NCBI RefSeq assembly: GCF_000258495.1
Contig: NZ_AJLG01000005.1
Span: 1-63,506, forward strand
DNA: 63,506 nucleotides
Origin: Pedobacter agri PB92
GTDB lineage: Bacteria > Bacteroidota > Bacteroidia > Sphingobacteriales > Sphingobacteriaceae
Reading direction: 5' to 3'
Both the position numbers and the translations under genes were made by a program. Below the pieces are notes generated by a model, which had not been told where the DNA came from, did not search any database, and saw nothing but the letters and a program-made list of their open reading frames with translations. Position 1 is the first letter of the stretch. Each line of letters starts with the position of its first letter. Below are positions 36,250 through 44,662 of this stretch, in pieces.

Positions 36250-37395
36250 ATGAAAAACTCAATTCTTTATATATCCACGCTATTAGGGATGTTGAGTATT
36301 GCTCATACTTCTTCTGAAAAAGTATCAGCATGCTTAATTAAGCATCACAAACGCAAATTGATAGATACAACTTTCAAGAACCCCATTCGCATAAAATTTG
36401 GTGATCCGTACATTCTCTATGATAAAAAAACTTCCACTTACTATATGTACGGTACTGGGGGTGTAGCCAAAGCCGGATTTTCTACCTATTCATCTTCGGA
36501 TTTGGTAAACTGGAAAGATGAAGGCCAGGTTTATTTTGGCGCCATGCCGGGTTCTTGGGGTGTCAGTTCATTTTGGGCACCGGAAGTATATGCTGTTAAC
36601 GATAGGTATTATCTATTCTATAGTGCGCAATCTAAATATAACTTGAACAATGAAGTGGAAAATTTCAAAATTGGTGTAGCTGTAGCTGATTCACCAAAAG
36701 GACCCTTTAAGGATATTAGTGATAAACCTTTATTCGACTTTGGTTATCCGGTGATAGATGCAAATTTGTTTATTGATAGCGATGGCAAATCATACTTATA
36801 TTATTCCAGATGTTGTTATAAACATCCCGTCGATAGTGAGATCGCTCGGGAAGCTAAACGCAAGGGCTGGTATAACGAAATTGAAGAAAGCTGGGTTTAC
36901 GGCATAGAAATTAATGCTGACTTTACAGCAACGATCGGTAAGCCGGTACTTCTACTTAGACCACCGGTAAAAATTAAAGATAAGCAGGCTGAATGGGAGA
37001 GCAGATCAGTTGCAGCTAAAGAGATTAATAGGCGTTGGACGGAAGGTTCTGTAACTTTCAAAAAAAATAACATTTATTACATGATGTATTCTGCAAATCA
37101 CTTTGCTGGAGAAAACTATGCAGTTGGATACGCGACATCAAAAAATGCATTAGGTCCGTTCAAAAAAGCTAAAAATAATCCAATATTACAAAAAAATACA
37201 CATAAAGGGGGGGAAGTTTCAGGAACGGGGCATAACAGCGTTTTTTATGCTCCGGATGGAAAACAAATGTTTTGTGTATATCATGCCCGCACTGAATCTA
37301 CAGGCAAAGAGCGGTTAGTTTTTATTGACCGCATGTCGGTAAAAGGGGGCAAGATCAGCGTAATCGGTCCGACCATAGGAGCACAATCTAATTGA
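36250..37395 (+). CDS. GH43-family glycoside hydrolase, secreted
   Basis: 381 residues with a short hydrophobic N-terminus (signal-like, residues ~3-22). The beta-propeller catalytic triad is visible: Asp52 (KFGDPYI), Asp170 (PVIDANLF) and Glu265 (RWTEGSVTF). Also SSFWAPEVYAVNDRYYLFYS, a conserved blade. It belongs to arabinofuranosidase/xylosidase-type GH43 proteins and sits directly downstream of the SusD gene. No CBM or extra domain. It differs from the other GH43 here by lacking a lipobox, which suggests a periplasmic or soluble location. Confidence 0.9.
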   Translation: MKNSILYISTLLGMLSIAHTSSEKVSACLIKHHKRKLIDTTFKNPIRIKFGDPYILYDKKTSTYYMYGTGGVAKAGFSTYSSSDLVNWKDEGQVYFGAMPGSWGVSSFWAPEVYAVNDRYYLFYSAQSKYNLNNEVENFKIGVAVADSPKGPFKDISDKPLFDFGYPVIDANLFIDSDGKSYLYYSRCCYKHPVDSEIAREAKRKGWYNEIEESWVYGIEINADFTATIGKPVLLLRPPVKIKDKQAEWESRSVAAKEINRRWTEGSVTFKKNNIYYMMYSANHFAGENYAVGYATSKNALGPFKKAKNNPILQKNTHKGGEVSGTGHNSVFYAPDGKQMFCVYHARTESTGKERLVFIDRMSVKGGKISVIGPTIGAQSN

Positions 37396-37540
37396 GATTG
37401 CTTTGGGGTAAATGTTCGGCCGTCACCTCATCTCACTGTTTTCTTTGATAACTTATTCTTTACATAAGCAGTTTTAGATCATACCAAATTTATGAGACCT
37501 TTAAGGCTATGACTATCGAAATTACGGCTTTGCAAATAAA

Positions 37541-37569
37541 AAGGTGCTTCCGTTTTACCGGAAACACCC
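37541..37569 (-). terminator. Intrinsic terminator for the second SusC/SusD operon
   Basis: On the minus strand GGTGTTTCCG and CGGAAGCACC form a stem around GTAAAA, with one mismatch, and are followed by TTTTTATT. It lies between the convergent GH43 (+) and susD (-) genes. Confidence 0.7.
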
Positions 37570-37607
37570 AACTAAACCAAACCAAATGTTTTTAAATAAA
37601 TCGCATA

Positions 37608-38690
37608 TCAGTAACCTGGATTTTGTTTCAACTTTGGATTTGAGCCAAGAATGTCCCTTCCTATAGGGAAAATTTCCGTGTGTTTATCCGCATCAGGTTT
37701 TTTATCCCACCAGGTTCCGGCATTGAAAACACCCCAACGTATTAAATCCGTTCTCCGACGGTTTTCGCCAATAAACTCTCGTCCCCATTCGTCAAGCATT
37801 TCCTGATCAGTGAGTTGACTGCCATTTGAAGTATATAGGCTTGGAGATCCTGCTGGATAGTTGCGCTGCCTCACCTGATTTAAAAATCCTGCGGCAGCAG
37901 CTTTGTCCCCCGCACGATACCTACATTCGGCAAGGGTGTAATACACCTCAGATAGGCGTATTTCTGCATAGGCAGAAGTGATACGATTTGGATCCGGAGT
38001 AGGGTACACTGGATATTTTACCAGAAACACACCGGAATTGTGATCTGCATGATTCATATTAGATTCCTTATCGTTAATTCTTGTTCCTGGTTTTGCCGCT
38101 AGAAAGAATCCCACCTGGTCTCTGATGAAAAGTGCATAAGGACCCTTATTGCCACGTACTGTATCCGGTCGGGTAACACCATTTGTTGTAGCGGTGTAAG
38201 GAAGATAGCCATAGAGGAACATTCCTTCCCGTTTACTGTTTCCGAGATTTTTGTATTTTTTCAATCGCAAATCATCAGGGTATTTCTGAAATTTTACAAA
38301 TGGTTTTCCCAGCGTATGGCTGTATTCCACGCTATCCACGTCCCGTCCGGGCTGTAAAGCAAATCTTGGGTTTGATCTACCGAAATCTGTAAATCCGCAA
38401 TACAGGGGTGCAGCATCATAGGTCATTCCCCAAAAGAACATTCCACTATCATATTGCCAGTGAGTTCGGGCCAACGTACCTGGAAATCCATAGATAACTT
38501 CAGAATTCAGCGAACTGTTGGTATAATCGAAAGGCGCATCCCATCTGGTGTCTAAGGTATAACTTCCATATTTTCCACTAATAATATCCCGACAAACCGC
38601 CTCACATTCGGTAAACTTATCTGTTCCGATATATACTTTGGCGTTTAAATAAAGTCTTGTGACAGCGTGGCTGCAGCAGCTTTTGTCCAT
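37608..38690 (-). CDS. SusD/RagB-family lipoprotein (second pair), C-terminal fragment
   Basis: This frame carries the C-terminal two thirds of a SusD protein, with LNAKVYIGTDKFTECEAVCR, then ending SNPKLKQNPGY, the usual family ending. The first ~10 residues of the open frame are out-of-frame noise. The true sequence joins the upstream fragment when one base (G on the plus strand) is inserted near 38661-38662, giving KAAAATLLTRLYLNAKVYIG. About 573 residues in total. Confidence 0.88.
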   Translation of the reverse strand: MDKSCCSHAVTRLYLNAKVYIGTDKFTECEAVCRDIISGKYGSYTLDTRWDAPFDYTNSSLNSEVIYGFPGTLARTHWQYDSGMFFWGMTYDAAPLYCGFTDFGRSNPRFALQPGRDVDSVEYSHTLGKPFVKFQKYPDDLRLKKYKNLGNSKREGMFLYGYLPYTATTNGVTRPDTVRGNKGPYALFIRDQVGFFLAAKPGTRINDKESNMNHADHNSGVFLVKYPVYPTPDPNRITSAYAEIRLSEVYYTLAECRYRAGDKAAAAGFLNQVRQRNYPAGSPSLYTSNGSQLTDQEMLDEWGREFIGENRRRTDLIRWGVFNAGTWWDKKPDADKHTEIFPIGRDILGSNPKLKQNPGY

Positions 38691-39331
38691 CTCCCTATAC
38701 CTGTAGCTCCAAGCTGTTCCCGCATTGGTAAATCTGGAATTGCGGCTTTCAATTCCGATTCGATATAATTGAAAGTTTCCTGCGGGCTAGATTGAACCCC
38801 GCCTTGCGTGCTGCTTTTTACATCTGTTACAATTTCAATGTTGCGGTAAAAATCGAAAGCGCGTAGGTAGAACCAGGCTCTTAGTGTCCTGAGTTCTGCT
38901 TTAAAGTCATTTAATTCTGCCTGGGTGACGTTTAATTTCGCAGGATCGGCAATGGCTTCCATATCCTGAAGGGAGTTTGTAGACAGCACAATTCCCTGGT
39001 AGAAATTTCTCCATGCACCATTGGTAAATCCGTCTTGGGGCGTCCAGGTATGATAATGCATTCTTTGATAGTATCCGCCATCCTGCCAGTCGCCCTGGCG
39101 GTTAAAGGTACCGATTTCATCTGTGGAGTTTTCACCTACCGCGTAAACATCATTCCCCTGAATACTCCAGTAGGCATGTTCAAACGGACGCAAGAAATCC
39201 CTGATGACATCATCTCTTCGGGTAAGAAAATTCGCTGCGTCAACTCTATCATAAACTTCTTCATCAAGTTTTGTACATCCTGCTACCGCCAGCAACAGGA
39301 CGATAAACATCAATATTTTATAATTTTTCAT
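38645..39331 (-). CDS. SusD/RagB-family lipoprotein (second pair), N-terminal fragment
   Basis: Signal and lipobox MKNYKILMFIVLLLAVAGC with lipidated Cys19. The N-terminal SusD segment follows (KLDEEVYDRVDAANFLTRRD), then the helical TPR-like scaffold (ELRTLRAWFYLRAFDFYRN). The frame ends in LSQDFI through a one-base deletion at about 38661. It starts 11 bases after the partner susC stop, on the same strand. Confidence 0.9.
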   Translation of the reverse strand: MKNYKILMFIVLLLAVAGCTKLDEEVYDRVDAANFLTRRDDVIRDFLRPFEHAYWSIQGNDVYAVGENSTDEIGTFNRQGDWQDGGYYQRMHYHTWTPQDGFTNGAWRNFYQGIVLSTNSLQDMEAIADPAKLNVTQAELNDFKAELRTLRAWFYLRAFDFYRNIEIVTDVKSSTQGGVQSSPQETFNYIESELKAAIPDLPMREQLGATGIGRWTKAAAATLSQDFI

Positions 39332-39342
39332 TTCTGTTCGTA

Positions 39343-42330
39343 TTAAAAATTTACCTGTAAGCCAAAAATTAACTGGAGCGTGGACGGGTAGTAGTTCAGG
39401 GATGTATTTACACCTGGGGTTAAACCATTTACCTCTACCAGGTCCGGATCTCCACCGGTATATTTAGTAAAAGTATGCAGGTTCCTGCCGGCAGCATAAA
39501 TCCTGAAAGATTTTAGATATTTAATATTTAAATTCTGGCGATAGCCAAGTGAGACATTATCTATCTTTAAAAAGGAACCATTTTCGAGGAAGTAATCAGA
39601 GGCAATTGAAGTGGTTGAAGTACTTTTTAATAAAGAATATTTGCTTCCACTGTCATAAGCGGATTGAAGTACGTTAGCATCGGTTTGACTGGATGGTGTT
39701 CCTAGATAAAATGCTGTAGTATTAAAAATTTTATAGCCGAAAGTTCCTCTCAAAAATATACCCAGGTCAAATTGCTTATACCTGAATGTATTTCCCATAG
39801 ACGCGATAAATTTTGGTAAGCCATTTCCTACAAATTGTTTATCATCATTATTTGCCTGATTGGCAGGAACTACAGATCCATCCTTTTTATACACTAAAAG
39901 TGCGCCGGCATCATTTACACCAGCAGAACGAAGGGTATAAAATTCACCGATGCTGTGGCCTTCCTGGATTCTTTGAATATTTCCAGGCGAACCTGGTGCA
40001 GGTAATCCGGCAACATCCTGAAAAGTTCCTCCCTGGTAAAGGTCATTTGAAAAAGAGATGAATTTGTTTTTATTATAAGAAAGCGCCAGGTTTGCTGTAT
40101 ATTCAAAATTCTCTTTTTTAATGATTTGACCGGTTAAAGCCAGTTCAATACCGTAGTTTTTCATGGTGCCTACGTTGGTAAATGTGGTAGCCTGTGTATT
40201 TGGCGGAACAGATACATTATAGTTTCCCAGCAAATCTTTATTCTTACGGGTATAATAATCAACTGAACCGCTTAGGCGTCCTTTAAGTATTGAGAAGTCG
40301 ATACCCATGTTGAGATTTTCAGACTTTTCCCAGCTTAGGTTTGGGTTTACGTTCGATGATGGTCCGTAAACCTGATAATACTGTCCGTTAAAAGGAAAGT
40401 AGCCAGCTCCTCCGTAAAGTAGAAGCGACAGGTAATTTCCAAAATCCTGGTTTCCGGTTACGCCGTAATCTGCCCGAACCTTTAGTTCGTTAATCCATGG
40501 AAGTTTTTCTTTAAAAAATGTTTCTTCAGAAACCCTCCACGCACCAGATATGGCTGGGAAATTTCCCCACTTATTATTTGCTCCGAATTTTGAAGAACCT
40601 TCTCTTCGTAAACTGGCGGTTAAAATATATCGGTTATCAAAATCATAGTTAAGCCTACCAAAAAAAGCAATCAATGTAGAACCGTTTTGAGTGGATGAAA
40701 CAGCATTCTGACCTTGTCCTGCGGCTCCGCCGTTATACAAACCAGAACCTAAATTGTTCCATAAGTAAGTGTCGAAAGGAAAATCATAATTTTGTGCATA
40801 CACCTGTTTGTAATTATAGAGGGAGTAGGAGTAACCACCTAAGAGCTTAAAGTGATTCTTACCTAAATCCAGTCCATAATTTCCGGTCCATTCAATATTT
40901 TTCTGATCATCTTCCCGTTGTTCCTGAGAAGCAAAATTAGTTTGGGTTACCCTGTTGGCATTTACAATCGAAGAGAGTGTTGAGGGGGAAAAGTTAAGAT
41001 TCTTGCCTGAACGGCTAATCTGAGAAATGGTGACTAATGTACTCAGGTTTGAAAGAATATTCATTTTTAGGGATCCATTGATATCAAGCTCTTTAATTTC
41101 TGATTGTGATTTAATCAGGTTTGCATTCTCCACCGGATTATTGGAGAAGAAACCAGTGTTGATGAAATTATATTTTCCAGCATTATTAAAAATCGGGTAG
41201 GTTGGATTTAGCGTCAGCGCGTTGTTGAAATTTCCCTGGTCGGCGTTGCTTGTATTCATGTATCTTGGTGCTGCGGTCAAGGTAGCCACAAACATGCCAT
41301 TATCTGTGGTATGGTTTATATTTAGCCTTGCACCATACTCTCGTTTACTGGCCCGAAGATCTATTCCTTCTGCATTACGATAATCTGCTGATGCAAAATA
41401 ATTGGTTTTTGAAGATCCGCCTGAAAACTGGACCGTATGTTTTTGGGCAAATGCGGGTGATCGGGTAACCTCGTTGAGCCAGTTGGTCTGTGCGCCATAA
41501 TTTTGCCCCTGTTTATTTTGAACCCTGTTTGCGATAAATTCTTCAGCACTCAAATTCTCCAGTTTATTGTTCAGGTAATCGAAGCTGGTAAAACCATCAT
41601 AAAACATTTGCGACTGAGCTGTTCCTTTCTTGGTAGTGATGATAATTACACCGTTACTTCCTCTGGTACCATAAATTGCTGATGCGGCACCACCTTTTAA
41701 TACATCGATACTTTCTATATCGTTTTGGTTGATGTTGTCAATATTTCCTCCAGGTACACCGTTGATAATGTATAAAGGACCTAAGCCTGCGCTTCTTGAA
41801 GAAACACCGCGAAGTTGTATCCTTGGACTCGAGTTTGGATCAGCCGAAGCGGTGTTCGTAATGTTCAAGCCGGGAACCTTTCCCTGAAGGGACATGAGTG
41901 GATTATTTGCCGAAACGGTTAGTAAATCTTTGCCTGATACATGTGTAATCGAACTTGATACTTCTCGCTTATCAAGCGTTCCGTAACCCACACTGACTAC
42001 TACAACTTCATTTAATTGATTAGCGGACGATCCTAAAGTAATATTTATCGTGTTTGCCGATGTAATGGCAATATTTCTGGTGTCGTAACCGATGTATGAA
42101 AAAGAAAGAGATTTAGCGTTGGCTGAAACTGAAATGGTAAAATAGCCTTTGTTATTCGTGGTGGTGACAGCTGATTTGAGATTGTCAGTAACGTTTACGC
42201 CTAATAAAGGTGCCCCATCAGTATTGTCGGTCACTACGCCCGAAATGGTTCTGGTTTGTGCATTTGCTGTACCCGTGTAGAGACAAAGAAAACAGCATAG
42301 CATCATAATGTAAATAAAATTCTTATGCAT
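39343..42330 (-). CDS. SusC-type TonB-dependent outer-membrane receptor (second pair)
   Basis: 995 residues with a signal peptide ending about residue 24 (GTANAQ), a carboxypeptidase-regulatory domain (ISGVVTDNTDGAPLLGVNV), the conserved VVSVGYGTLDKREVSSSI segment before the plug, and the barrel ending LQLIFGLQVNF. First gene of the operon with SusD. Its promoter region faces that of the DUF6377-type regulator, which suggests this regulator, rather than an HTCS, controls it. Substrate is unknown: no glycoside hydrolase adjoins on this side. Confidence 0.94.
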   Translation of the reverse strand: MHKNFIYIMMLCCFLCLYTGTANAQTRTISGVVTDNTDGAPLLGVNVTDNLKSAVTTTNNKGYFTISVSANAKSLSFSYIGYDTRNIAITSANTINITLGSSANQLNEVVVVSVGYGTLDKREVSSSITHVSGKDLLTVSANNPLMSLQGKVPGLNITNTASADPNSSPRIQLRGVSSRSAGLGPLYIINGVPGGNIDNINQNDIESIDVLKGGAASAIYGTRGSNGVIIITTKKGTAQSQMFYDGFTSFDYLNNKLENLSAEEFIANRVQNKQGQNYGAQTNWLNEVTRSPAFAQKHTVQFSGGSSKTNYFASADYRNAEGIDLRASKREYGARLNINHTTDNGMFVATLTAAPRYMNTSNADQGNFNNALTLNPTYPIFNNAGKYNFINTGFFSNNPVENANLIKSQSEIKELDINGSLKMNILSNLSTLVTISQISRSGKNLNFSPSTLSSIVNANRVTQTNFASQEQREDDQKNIEWTGNYGLDLGKNHFKLLGGYSYSLYNYKQVYAQNYDFPFDTYLWNNLGSGLYNGGAAGQGQNAVSSTQNGSTLIAFFGRLNYDFDNRYILTASLRREGSSKFGANNKWGNFPAISGAWRVSEETFFKEKLPWINELKVRADYGVTGNQDFGNYLSLLLYGGAGYFPFNGQYYQVYGPSSNVNPNLSWEKSENLNMGIDFSILKGRLSGSVDYYTRKNKDLLGNYNVSVPPNTQATTFTNVGTMKNYGIELALTGQIIKKENFEYTANLALSYNKNKFISFSNDLYQGGTFQDVAGLPAPGSPGNIQRIQEGHSIGEFYTLRSAGVNDAGALLVYKKDGSVVPANQANNDDKQFVGNGLPKFIASMGNTFRYKQFDLGIFLRGTFGYKIFNTTAFYLGTPSSQTDANVLQSAYDSGSKYSLLKSTSTTSIASDYFLENGSFLKIDNVSLGYRQNLNIKYLKSFRIYAAGRNLHTFTKYTGGDPDLVEVNGLTPGVNTSLNYYPSTLQLIFGLQVNF

Positions 42331-42962
42331 AAAAGCGATGTTAGAAGGTTTTGGTTAGTTGGAGTTTAGGTTAATCATGAGCATCAGTCAATCTGATTAA
42401 TCAATCAGGATTTTGCGCTATACCTAAAATCAGGGTGGGATGTAAGGGCACATTTCAAGCGATTTTAATCCCTTTGAATGCGGAAAATCGATGCACCTAA
42501 ACGCAACTTGATTGATCCACAGCCTTCGGAATGATTTATATTTGGTTAATTAGGGAATGGGCAACACCACAGTTTAATATCCTGCTGTTTTCCACTATCT
42601 AAAAATAAATAAAGCTTTTCCGCTATTAGCTGGATATTAATTAGCTCAAAAATTTTATAATGAAAAACTGGTTTTTAGAAATGTAATATGTTGAAAAACA
42701 GATGTTTAAAAATGGATGCTTTCCTAATTATATAAATCGTTTTAATAGTGTTTTCGGAAAAATTCAATCTAACTCCACTGCAGGCAACCTGATCTCTATG
42801 CGGAAAACATCGATTTAAAGATTGGTTCGGAATTATATCCCACACTTTGCGGTTAAAAGGAACTAAAATTTATTCCTTGCCGAAATTGCTTAATTAAAAA
42901 ATTCCTGTTTGGAAATTAAAGCTGCACATTTTATCATAATTTTGGTTACCCTATCATTCATC
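42331..42962. other. Divergent promoter region between susC and the regulator gene
   Basis: About 630 AT-rich bases. A small inverted repeat CTGATT-AATC-AATCAG lies at 42393-42408, ahead of the susC start, and is a candidate regulatory site. No open frame. Confidence 0.35.
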
Positions 42963-44333
42963 ATGAAATTTCTTTTCGTTTGCTTTTCATTCATCCTTGC
43001 CAGTTTGTCTGTCTATTCTCCTGCTGAACAGGATTCTGTTTTAAAAATGTTGAAAAATGAATTGTCAAAGAAAGACCGATACGATGAAATAAAACATGTT
43101 AGGATAAAGCAGTTAAAACATAGCCTGAATCAACGCCCTTTGGATCAGCTGAAAATTTATGCATCGCTTTTTGATGAGTATGAATATTATAAGTTTGATT
43201 CTGCTTTTGTCTATGGGAATAAACTGCTTAGCTTAAGCTTAAGGCGAAATGATCCGGTTAAAATCAATCAAAGTAAAGTCAAACTCGCCTCTTTGCTATT
43301 GCATGCAGGATTGTTCAAAGAGACATTTGATTATTTAAAGGATATTGATATCTCTTTATTGGATGCGAAAACAAAATATGATTTCTTCTGCCTTAAATCG
43401 GGTGCTTACTCCAATCTTGCCATTTACAATAGTGACGGATACTTTAGTAAAAACTACAATGAAAAGGCCATAAATTATCTCGATTCGGCGCTTTCTCTCT
43501 GCAAGCCGAAATCATTCGAATGGAAGTTTACCAAGGGAAACAAGCAGGTGGTATCAGGGCAAACTGATGTGCCTCCAACCTATTTTCTTGATATTTTAAA
43601 CCACGATAAAATATCTGCGCACGACAGTGCCAGGGTGCTCACTGCAATGGCAGCTTTTTATCTTAAAAAAGAAGATCATGATAAAAGAATACAGGTACTC
43701 GCTAAGTCAGCAATTTGCGATATACGTTCTTCAACTAAAGAAACGCTTGCAACATTATTGTTAGCTGAAGATTTGTTTTATAGTGGTGATTTACCGAACG
43801 CTTATTTGTTTATACAATGTTCCCGCGACGATGCTGGTTTTTACGGAAACCGTCTCCGTAAACTCAAAATCGAATCTATTTTGCCAGAAATTGCAACTCA
43901 GGTTAATCTCGCTACTGCGCGACAAAAAGATCGTTTCTTTAACTATTTTTTTTATATCTCGTTAATTTCGATCATTATTTCTCTTGTGTTATTTATGATA
44001 TTTATTCAGCTGAGAAAGCTGAAAACTAAAGAAAAAATCATTGAAGACAAGAATGAAGAATTGAATTTAGTAAATCATCAGCTTCTTGCCATTAATGAAA
44101 AATTGCAGGAATATGCTACCGTAAAAGAAAGGTACATTGGTTACTTTTTTGATTCGATTTCTGGATATATTGTTAAGCTTGATAAGCAAAAGAAAAGTGT
44201 GGAACGCAAAATTATGACGGGGAGATACAACGAAGCACTCTCGTCATTAAATGAGATTAACATCAAAAAAGAAAGGCAGTTGTTGTTTAATACTTTTGAT
44301 GAGGTTTTATCAGCATCTTTCCAAACTTTATAA
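42963..44333 (+). CDS. DUF6377-type membrane regulator, N-terminal and central parts (frameshifted)
   Basis: I use the ATG at 42963, which gives a signal sequence MKFLFVCFSFILASLSVYSP; an upstream frame start at 42909 would add 18 residues. TPR-like helical repeats follow (for example EYYKFDSAFVYGNKLLSLSL), then one membrane helix near 324-348 (FFYISLISIIISLVLFMIF), a coiled coil (KIIEDKNEELNLVNHQLL) and the first part of the C-terminal domain, as in DUF6377 proteins. As read it ends ASFQTL. With one more T after 44318-44320 it continues FPNFINVLNSMLSPQ into the next fragment. It lies divergently from the second susC. Confidence 0.85.
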   Translation: MKFLFVCFSFILASLSVYSPAEQDSVLKMLKNELSKKDRYDEIKHVRIKQLKHSLNQRPLDQLKIYASLFDEYEYYKFDSAFVYGNKLLSLSLRRNDPVKINQSKVKLASLLLHAGLFKETFDYLKDIDISLLDAKTKYDFFCLKSGAYSNLAIYNSDGYFSKNYNEKAINYLDSALSLCKPKSFEWKFTKGNKQVVSGQTDVPPTYFLDILNHDKISAHDSARVLTAMAAFYLKKEDHDKRIQVLAKSAICDIRSSTKETLATLLLAEDLFYSGDLPNAYLFIQCSRDDAGFYGNRLRKLKIESILPEIATQVNLATARQKDRFFNYFFYISLISIIISLVLFMIFIQLRKLKTKEKIIEDKNEELNLVNHQLLAINEKLQEYATVKERYIGYFFDSISGYIVKLDKQKKSVERKIMTGRYNEALSSLNEINIKKERQLLFNTFDEVLSASFQTL

Positions 44334-44335
44334 AC

Positions 44336-44575
44336 GTGTTAAATTCAATGTTGTCTCCCCAGGATCAGATTTGGCCTAAACAACCCGAACTACTTAACAC
44401 CGAACTTCGGATTTTTGCCTTAATCCGGCTTGGGATCACCGACACTCAAGCCATTGCCACAATTCTGGAATACTCGGTAAACACCATTTATATCTACAAA
44501 ATGAGAATCAAAGCGAAAGCGCTTGTTTCTGCCGAAGTGTTTGATAGAACAGTGATGAATGTGAAAGCAATCTAA
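44336..44575 (+). CDS. DUF6377-type regulator, C-terminal helix-turn-helix fragment
   Basis: The frame encodes LNTELRIFALIRLGITDTQA followed by LEYSVNTIYIYKMRIKAK, a LuxR-like helix-turn-helix found at the C-terminus of DUF6377 regulators. It directly continues the previous fragment after the one-base fault near 44320. The tail after the HTH is about 25 residues. The 538-residue repaired protein would be a periplasm-sensing, DNA-binding membrane regulator like those next to SusC/SusD operons in Bacteroidota. Confidence 0.85.
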   Translation: MLNSMLSPQDQIWPKQPELLNTELRIFALIRLGITDTQAIATILEYSVNTIYIYKMRIKAKALVSAEVFDRTVMNVKAI

Positions 44576-44662
44576 ACCTGACCGGACTCACATCCAGGTA
44601 CTTAAATAACGGTTTATTGGCAATGGATAGCTTCCTGTATTAACCTGAAAAACGAAAAAGTT

